In this document: in pieces, positions 59,110 through 64,000 of the stretch
Layout of the letters: every line of letters begins with the position of its first letter
How positions within the stretch are numbered: position 1 is the first letter of the stretch
NCBI GenBank assembly: GCA_964437365.1
Contig: CAYTGM010000005.1
Coordinates: 179,865-243,864, forward strand
Reading direction: 5' to 3'
Origin: CAYTGM01 sp964437365
Lineage (GTDB): Bacteria > Sumerlaeota > Sumerlaeia > SLMS01
DNA: 64,000 bases
Position numbers and translations under genes: made by a program
Notes under the pieces: model-generated
Told to the model about the DNA's origin: nothing
The model's database searches: none
Seen by the model: the letters and a program-made list of their open reading frames with translations, nothing else

Positions 59110-59155
59110 AGGACTCAGGTTTGAACCCTCATCAGCCTGAGTCCTGATTTTTTTT
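59110..59155 (+). terminator. Terminator of 6S RNA, overlapping the convergent gene
   Basis: AGGACTCAGG (59110-59119) pairs perfectly with CCTGAGTCCT (59136-59145), followed by GATTTTTTTT. The stop codon of the convergent minus-strand gene (59132-59134) lies in the loop, so its last codons form one arm of the hairpin. Confidence 0.85.
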
Positions 59156-60493
59156 GCGACGCTCTTCTTTCCAGCCAATTCTCTTTTTCCCCCTTTGAGC
59201 CTTCAGGACCTTTTTCTTCTTCGGATCAAGTTCGTCCTCATCATCAACCCCCATCCAGTAAGAGGGAGGAGGGACAAAGTCGTGCTCTTCTTTCTTCTTT
59301 GGCTTCTTCTTCTCAACCACTTTGCCCTTCGCGATATCCTTTTGCCTCTTCTTCTCGAGTTTTTGGCGAAGATCCTCGCGAAACTCCTTCTCCTCAAGAC
59401 TCCATCTATACTCCTCGCCCAATAACTTTTTGACATCATCTGTAACATGATAGCTTTTCAACAAGCGAATCTGATTGCCTGCAAGCAATCCCGTGCGCCA
59501 CTCGTCCGGAAAGCGATCAATACCAAAACGTATATGCATCAATCCAAGAAGGGCACCAAGGATTCTCGAACACTCACCTCCGCGATTAATGACCTCTTCA
59601 GCAACTGCTTCGGGAGATTCTCTCGTACATGCAAGATAGGTTAACCAGGGGATAGACATCCCTGCAAATCCATGTTGCATATGAGTCGCTTTGAATCGTG
59701 GAGATGTGTCAGAAACCCCTTTCGTGAGGGTACGCTCAGTAAGCCGATCATCGCCTTCAAGAACCAGAGACTTTACCGGCTTTAGATAGTGCGAGAGCAG
59801 GAACCGCGGGCTCCCCCACCCAATTTCTCGCCAATGCTTCTTCATGGATTCGCAGTAGGACTCCTCCCACTCTAGAAGCTGTTCAAGCGCTGCATCCAAC
59901 GCGTCTTCAAGTGTGCCCTTCTTCACCTTGTTCCTGCTTAATTCTTCTGCCAGAATCCCTACATAGACCTCGGCCCCGACGGCAATCGGACGGGCATGGG
60001 TGAAACGAGTCAAAGGCGAGGAAACATCATGTCCAAAGACAGGTTTACTAAAACCAAGCAGAAGACCTCCCAGTCCCTCGCTGTCCTCTTCATCACTGAA
60101 GTAATCCTCCGTGGTCCAGGGATAGGACCGACTCCAGTTGTTCAATGCTCTCGAGAGAGGCTTACCTGGATCTCTTAGCCCGATTCCAAGTCTCCCTTCT
60201 TCCTCATCCGCTGCCAACTCAATGAGGCTCGCACCGTAGACAGCTGCAGGCTCGCGCAGCATTTCTGAATCTTCAAGAATCGTTGAGACAGTGAGGAGCA
60301 GCTGCTGAGCATAGGCATCGTGCAGGCCTGGGAGGCAGTTCCTATCAGGCTTATCAGGAAAGATGACTGGATCTGTTAGATAAGTCGAGAACTCGTGGCC
60401 AACGAGTTGGGCCACATGACCTTTCTTCAATCCGTTGAAAGGTCTTCCGAGTGCATTTCCAATGAGAATGGCTTCGAGTAAGTCGAGGTTCAA
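59132..60493 (-). CDS. ADP-ribosylglycohydrolase-family protein with degenerate metal site
   Basis: About 453 residues. The N-terminus DLLEAILIGNALGRPFNGLK matches the family ..LGlAlGDAlG.p.e. motif, except the Asp is Asn. The C-terminal AEEVINRGGECSRILGALLG (about 305-316) corresponds to the family N.GGDTDT.aai.G, with GECSR replacing GDTDT, so magnesium binding and hydrolysis are doubtful. The last 90 residues are very Lys/Glu-rich (KKRQKDIAKGKVVEKKKPKK). I place the start at TTG 60493 because TGGAGG lies seven bases upstream; a further TTG at 60550 has no such site. The biological role, possibly ADP-ribose binding, is unknown. Confidence 0.65.
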   Translation of the reverse strand: MNLDLLEAILIGNALGRPFNGLKKGHVAQLVGHEFSTYLTDPVIFPDKPDRNCLPGLHDAYAQQLLLTVSTILEDSEMLREPAAVYGASLIELAADEEEGRLGIGLRDPGKPLSRALNNWSRSYPWTTEDYFSDEEDSEGLGGLLLGFSKPVFGHDVSSPLTRFTHARPIAVGAEVYVGILAEELSRNKVKKGTLEDALDAALEQLLEWEESYCESMKKHWREIGWGSPRFLLSHYLKPVKSLVLEGDDRLTERTLTKGVSDTSPRFKATHMQHGFAGMSIPWLTYLACTRESPEAVAEEVINRGGECSRILGALLGLMHIRFGIDRFPDEWRTGLLAGNQIRLLKSYHVTDDVKKLLGEEYRWSLEEKEFREDLRQKLEKKRQKDIAKGKVVEKKKPKKKEEHDFVPPPSYWMGVDDEDELDPKKKKVLKAQRGKKRIGWKEERRKKNQDSG

Positions 60494-60609
60494 GCTGGTC
60501 CTCCAAAACTTAATAATATCAAGCGTTGGCGAATTCCCATGGCCCGTCAACCGACTCTTGATCTAAGGATCATGATCCGCACGGAATTTTAGATAAAGGA
60601 TCCTCCAAT

Positions 60610-61077
60610 ATGGCCCAGGAAATCGAACGCAAATATCTCATAGAAAAGCTGCCAGCAGGCTTTAAGCTGCCAGAGGGAACGCGCATCTATCAGGGATATC
60701 TTTCATCTGGGGACTTCACGATTCGAGCTCGCATCATTGGAGAGAGAAGTGTCATGACCATCAAATTCCTGTCGGGCCAGAGCACAAAAACCGGTGTGCC
60801 CATTAAGAATGAATTTGAGTACGATATTCCCTATGCCGACGCAGAGGAGATTATTTCTGCTACCCCAAGGAAGATCGAGAAGGTGCGATACGATCTACCT
60901 GGAGGGATAGAACTGGATGTCTTTATGGGCAGACATGAAGGGCTTATCCTGGCAGAATTCGAATCAGAAGACGGTTCTTCCATCGACCCTCCCGAAGGGG
61001 TCTCCTGGAAAGAAGTAACACTCGATGAACGTTACTCAAATTCCTGGATTTCTTTGAACGGCATCCCAGACCACTGA
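60610..61077 (+). CDS. CYTH-domain protein
   Basis: A 155-residue protein starting with EIERKYLIEKLP, the ExExK signature of CYTH triphosphate tunnel enzymes. Further strands FTIRARIIGERSVMTIKFLS and RKIEKVRYDL, ending GLILAEFESEDGSS, complete the tunnel. Bacterial members hydrolyse inorganic triphosphate or act as class IV-type adenylate cyclases or thiamine triphosphatases; sequence alone does not decide. AGGA precedes the ATG. It is divergent from the preceding gene with 116 bases between. Confidence 0.9.
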   Translation: MAQEIERKYLIEKLPAGFKLPEGTRIYQGYLSSGDFTIRARIIGERSVMTIKFLSGQSTKTGVPIKNEFEYDIPYADAEEIISATPRKIEKVRYDLPGGIELDVFMGRHEGLILAEFESEDGSSIDPPEGVSWKEVTLDERYSNSWISLNGIPDH

Positions 61078-61137
61078 AGCATCAAGAGATAGTACTTTTA
61101 TTTTTGAGTTATTTCTTGACGTTCTTAGGCTCTGGAA

Positions 61138-61578
61138 GTGGATGTAAGGATAATTGTTCTCATTCAAAGGATTTGCAGGAACGTGAATAAGATAACTCTC
61201 TTCAGTGGCCTATTAATCTTTCTCTCCGGAAACCTGCTGGTTGCCGCCCTGATTGTTCAGATCTTTGCCTTAAATCAGACTGCACAGGAAGAGGCTCTCA
61301 CTTACAATTCTGCGCAGCAGAAATTTCTGAGGGAAAAGCAGAACCACGATCAAACACTGGAAGAACTCGCCCTGATCTCTTCTAGTCCCGAGGCGCTGGA
61401 GAAAGAGATCCGTGAATCTCTACCCCTTGTGAAGCCCGGAGAAGTGCTTCTGGTGGTTTCTCACGACGAAGCTGGAACTTCTCTGCTGATTGATGATCAT
61501 CCTTCGACCAGCCGACATGAAACGATAGAGACGTCGCTTGCTCCCGAGCTGGAAGAACGCCTGCTCGCCCTTAATTGA
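61138..61578 (+). CDS. FtsB/DivIC-like septum formation initiator protein
   Basis: A 146-residue protein with one membrane helix (LFSGLLIFLSGNLLVAALIV, about 22-44), then a helical heptad region and the motif EKEIRESLPLVKPGEVLLVV, typical of FtsB/DivIC (E..aR..l..vkpGE). Such proteins join FtsL and FtsQ/DivIB in the divisome. The tail is short and acidic. The start is taken as GTG 61138; an in-frame GTG about 15 codons later would give a more standard N-terminus. The neighbour on the right is dinB. Confidence 0.7.
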   Translation: MDVRIIVLIQRICRNVNKITLFSGLLIFLSGNLLVAALIVQIFALNQTAQEEALTYNSAQQKFLREKQNHDQTLEELALISSSPEALEKEIRESLPLVKPGEVLLVVSHDEAGTSLLIDDHPSTSRHETIETSLAPELEERLLALN

Positions 61579-61677
61579 TGGATGAGCAACCTCGCACCTT
61601 TTATCTTCTAATAAATTGGCAATGACAGCAGCCCGAGACACTGGTTTATTTTTCTGACTTATCAGGCAGGTGAACCA

Positions 61678-62892
61678 GTGGCGAGCTCTGTACATACAGC
61701 CAAACATCATCCAGCACCAACCATTGTCCACGTGGACATGGACTCTTTCTATGTTTCTGTTGAGCGTCTCGCTAACCCGACGCTCATCGGCAAACCGGTA
61801 GCTGTTGGCGGTACTCCTGAGGGCCGTGGCGTTGTTTCTTCCGCGAGCTATGAAGCGCGTATATATGGTGTCCGTTCTGCAATGCCCATGGCGGAAGCAC
61901 TCAGAAAGTGCCCAAACCTGACAATCGTCTCCAGCAGCTTTGGACTATACAGCGAGTACTCTGCGAAGATCAAATCTGTCATGGAATCCTTTACTCCCCT
62001 CGTGGAAATGGCCAGTCAGGATGAGGCCTATCTTGATTTATCAGGAACGGAACGGCTGTTTGGCCCACCCCTTGTGCTGGCTCAAAGTCTGAGAGAAGAG
62101 ATCTTCAGGTTAACTCAACTACCCTGCTCCATCGGTCTTGGAGCGAACCGAACGGTAGCCAAGATAGCAAGTGCCTTGTGCAAACCGAGAGCACTCTTGT
62201 ATATCCCGCATGGAAGCGAGAAAACCTTTCTTGCGCGCCTTGATGCAAAGAGGCTTCCCGGCATTGGCCCTGCAACTTTGAAAGGAATGCACAGCCTTGG
62301 CATCACCACCCTGGGACAGCTCCAGAAAGCTGATCAGAATGTTCTCACCAGACACTTTGGTACACATGGGCTGGAAATGCAGGAGCGTGCTTCGGGCATT
62401 GCTTCATCTCAAGTTTTTCCGTCGCGTGAAGCTAAATCAATCAGTGCAGAAACAACCTTTGAAGAGGATTCAAATGAAGTAGACGGACTGAGTCAGGTCC
62501 TGTCTATACTGAGTGAAAAGGTTGCCTGGCGTCTCCGTGAATCGGGTAAGAAAGGGAGGACAGTGGTACTTAAATATCGCTACAAAGGTCTTGAGACTCA
62601 TACTGCCAGTCGTACTTTAAGCTCTGCCACTTCCGATGATTTAAGGATACTTTCTGAAGTCAAAGAACTCTTTCATGAAAAATGGAATGGAAATCCAATC
62701 AGGCTTCTTGGAGTTGGGATTGCCGGCCTTGTCGAATCGAATGCTCAATTAGATTTACTGGATTCAGAAGTAGAAGATCAGCGTGAAGAGCTCTCCCGTG
62801 CAGTAGACCATATCAGAGAGAAACATGGCTTTAAGTACTTGAGTCGTGCCAGCAGTTTTCAGAATACACCGAAAAAAGATCCCAGAACTTGA
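61678..62892 (+). CDS. dinB: DNA polymerase IV
   Basis: A 404-residue Y-family polymerase. The palm motifs are VHVDMDSFYVSVE (first metal Asp pair) and SQDEAYLDLSGTE, with CSIGLGANRTVAKIAS, the fingers/thumb signature. The HhH-containing thumb has LPGIGPATLKGM, and the little-finger domain begins near RTVVLKYRYKG. It extends primers past lesions without proofreading. The start is GTG 61678 with AGG nine bases upstream. I see no clear beta-clamp motif at the end, which is KYLSRASSFQNTPKKD. Confidence 0.95.
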   Translation: MASSVHTAKHHPAPTIVHVDMDSFYVSVERLANPTLIGKPVAVGGTPEGRGVVSSASYEARIYGVRSAMPMAEALRKCPNLTIVSSSFGLYSEYSAKIKSVMESFTPLVEMASQDEAYLDLSGTERLFGPPLVLAQSLREEIFRLTQLPCSIGLGANRTVAKIASALCKPRALLYIPHGSEKTFLARLDAKRLPGIGPATLKGMHSLGITTLGQLQKADQNVLTRHFGTHGLEMQERASGIASSQVFPSREAKSISAETTFEEDSNEVDGLSQVLSILSEKVAWRLRESGKKGRTVVLKYRYKGLETHTASRTLSSATSDDLRILSEVKELFHEKWNGNPIRLLGVGIAGLVESNAQLDLLDSEVEDQREELSRAVDHIREKHGFKYLSRASSFQNTPKKDPRT

Positions 62893-62959
62893 TTTGGACC
62901 GAATTAGGACTTGCGATTCAGGAGAGCAGCCAGAAGGTAACGGAAAGAATGCAGGGATA

Positions 62960-64000
62960 ATGACATCTATGAAGCTCGACAATTCGGTTTCGCTGCGAAT
63001 CCTCTCGAAGATTCATCGATATTTGGCTTTGTTGCCAATGATCGTGATACTGTCGGGGTGTGTAGACCAGAGAACCGCAGAAGAAAAAAAAGACACACTG
63101 GTTTATGGCTATAATGATGTCTTCAAAACTTTCGATCCCGCGCGCCAGGTGTATGCGCAGGAAACGGCGATCATTCAACAGGTCCTTGAACCCCTAGTCA
63201 TCTTCAATAATGATCTGGAGTTGACTCCAAGACTTGCCACACACTGGGAATCCCAGGATGACTGCTACACGTGGGTTTTCCAATTAAGAGAAAACGTCGA
63301 GTTTCATGATGGGACACCGTTCAACGCAGCTGCTGCAAAGAGTCACTTTGAGCGGATCATGGATCCGGCAACCGCGGCGACCAGAGCCAAGTATATGTCG
63401 GGCGTGGAAAGGGTTGAAGCTCCCGACGAACATACACTGATCTTCCGCATGAAAGAACCGAACTGTGTTTTTGTCGATAACCTTTCAGCTGCCTGGGCGT
63501 CTATACCCAGCCCAACCGCCCTTAAGGAAAGAGGAGACGAGTTCAGTCGCAATCCGGTCGGTACTGGACCTTTCGAATTCGTTGAATGGATACCTGACAC
63601 AGTTCTGAGGTTGAAGAAGAACCAGAATTACTGGAATGCCGAAAATTACTTTATCGAGCGTCTGGAGTTTAAGCCAGTACCTGAGAATACAACAAGACTG
63701 ATCCTCCTTGAACAGGGAGTTATCGATATAGCAGATATCTTCTTTGCTCATGTTCAGGCTGCAAAGAAGACTGATGATCTGGAAATCCAGACTACGAATA
63801 AGCTCGCAATACGATATATTGGTTTCAATACGCAAAAGCCACCTTTTGATAATAAGCTTGTTCGACAGGCAGCAAATTACGCTGTGAATAAGGAAGCAAT
63901 GGTCGAGCACATGTTCTTTGGCGTGGGCGATCCAGCTAAAGGCCCTCTTCCTCCTGTCCTGCCAGCTTTCAATGAAGATATTGAATATTACGATTATAAC
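62960..64000 (+). CDS. Family 5 solute-binding lipoprotein (oligopeptide/dipeptide-type), truncated by window end
   Basis: The open frame from ATG 62960 runs off the right edge, about 347 codons. A lipobox is seen (LLPMIVILSGC, Cys near residue 34). The mature part then reads LVYGYNDVFKTFDPARQVYA, ETAIIQQVLEPLVIF, FQLRENVEFHDGTPFNAAAA and FSRNPVGTGPFEFVEW, the standard lobe I of OppA/DppA/SBP_bac_5. It binds peptides, nickel or similar ligands for an importer encoded beyond the window. An alternative start is ATG 62969. No frame break is seen in what is present. Confidence 0.93.
   Translation, partial: MTSMKLDNSVSLRILSKIHRYLALLPMIVILSGCVDQRTAEEKKDTLVYGYNDVFKTFDPARQVYAQETAIIQQVLEPLVIFNNDLELTPRLATHWESQDDCYTWVFQLRENVEFHDGTPFNAAAAKSHFERIMDPATAATRAKYMSGVERVEAPDEHTLIFRMKEPNCVFVDNLSAAWASIPSPTALKERGDEFSRNPVGTGPFEFVEWIPDTVLRLKKNQNYWNAENYFIERLEFKPVPENTTRLILLEQGVIDIADIFFAHVQAAKKTDDLEIQTTNKLAIRYIGFNTQKPPFDNKLVRQAANYAVNKEAMVEHMFFGVGDPAKGPLPPVLPAFNEDIEYYDYN

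Noticed and set aside
1..64000. Frequent TATATA hexamers, also inside genes.
   Set aside because: By rough expectation for this base composition about twenty are expected, and I saw no clustering that would indicate a functional signal.
1..64000. Search for CRISPR arrays, cas genes, toxin-antitoxin pairs, restriction systems and rRNA.
   Set aside because: No regularly spaced direct repeats, no recognisable defence genes and no rRNA-like sequence were found.

Overview
The window looks like a chromosomal segment of a free-living, Gram-negative-type bacterium from a poorly cultured lineage, with GC in the mid-40s percent by eye. Lipoproteins with clear lipoboxes, a PpiD-like periplasmic chaperone, a Wzt-type polysaccharide exporter ATPase and a type II pseudopilin point to a two-membrane envelope. 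The tandem Agl23-type (TIGR03663) and DUF2298 (YYY) membrane proteins, the DUF4912 protein with a histone-H1-like tail, and the pseudopilin style are reminiscent of Sumerlaeota and similar candidate phyla. That placement is inference and was not tested.

Layout. 1-2319: a frameshifted tyrosine recombinase remnant at the edge, then an inositol-monophosphatase-like phosphatase and an APH-fold kinase in one minus-strand pair. 2413-6372: a beta-propeller protein, a graveyard of decayed minus-strand coding pieces (3549-4160), a secreted LamG-like protein, tRNA-Cys, and about 600 bases with no gene. 6373-11987: an M48 membrane metalloprotease followed by three tandem AIM24 paralogues, then nusB, a lipoprotein and a Maf pyrophosphatase. 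12135-19982: tpx, an SDR, ornithine carbamoyltransferase, an ABC-2 permease with a large extracytoplasmic domain, signal peptidase I and a NatAB-like ABC pair. 19987-23436: a TGS/uridine-kinase protein, and an FHA-GAF-HD-GYP regulator. 23452-32933: a minus-strand operon of a giant DUF2298 protein and two tandem Agl23-like proteins. 33229-37488: an unknown protein, a Wzt-like ATPase and a coiled-coil methyltransferase. 37546-43556: a Ser/Thr kinase with a duplicated C-terminal sensor region, a multi-OB-fold protein, uvrB and a small membrane protein. 43859-50808: a polysaccharide deacetylase-like protein, a NagX-like acyltransferase, a pseudopilin and a three-gene sugar ABC importer lacking its own ATPase. 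50856-54314: hisG, a GcvR-like double-ACT protein and cstA. 55166-59155: a PpiD-like chaperone, the H1-tailed DUF4912 protein and a 6S RNA with its own promoter and terminator. 59132-64000: a degenerate ADP-ribosylglycohydrolase homologue, a CYTH protein, a DivIC/FtsB-like protein, dinB and a truncated family 5 solute-binding lipoprotein.

How it fits together. Much of the window concerns the envelope and glycans: glycosyltransferase-like membrane proteins, capped-polysaccharide export, deacetylation, sugar acyl transfer, sugar import, signal peptidase and periplasmic folding. The strongest candidates for something new are the M48 protease plus triple AIM24 cluster, the Wzt plus coiled-coil methyltransferase pair, the DUF2298 protein with a roughly 250-residue helical insertion beside duplicated Agl23 proteins, the permease fused to a protease-like domain without an HExxH motif, and a structured intergenic element at 54580-54653. 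No CRISPR array, rRNA or complete mobile element was seen.
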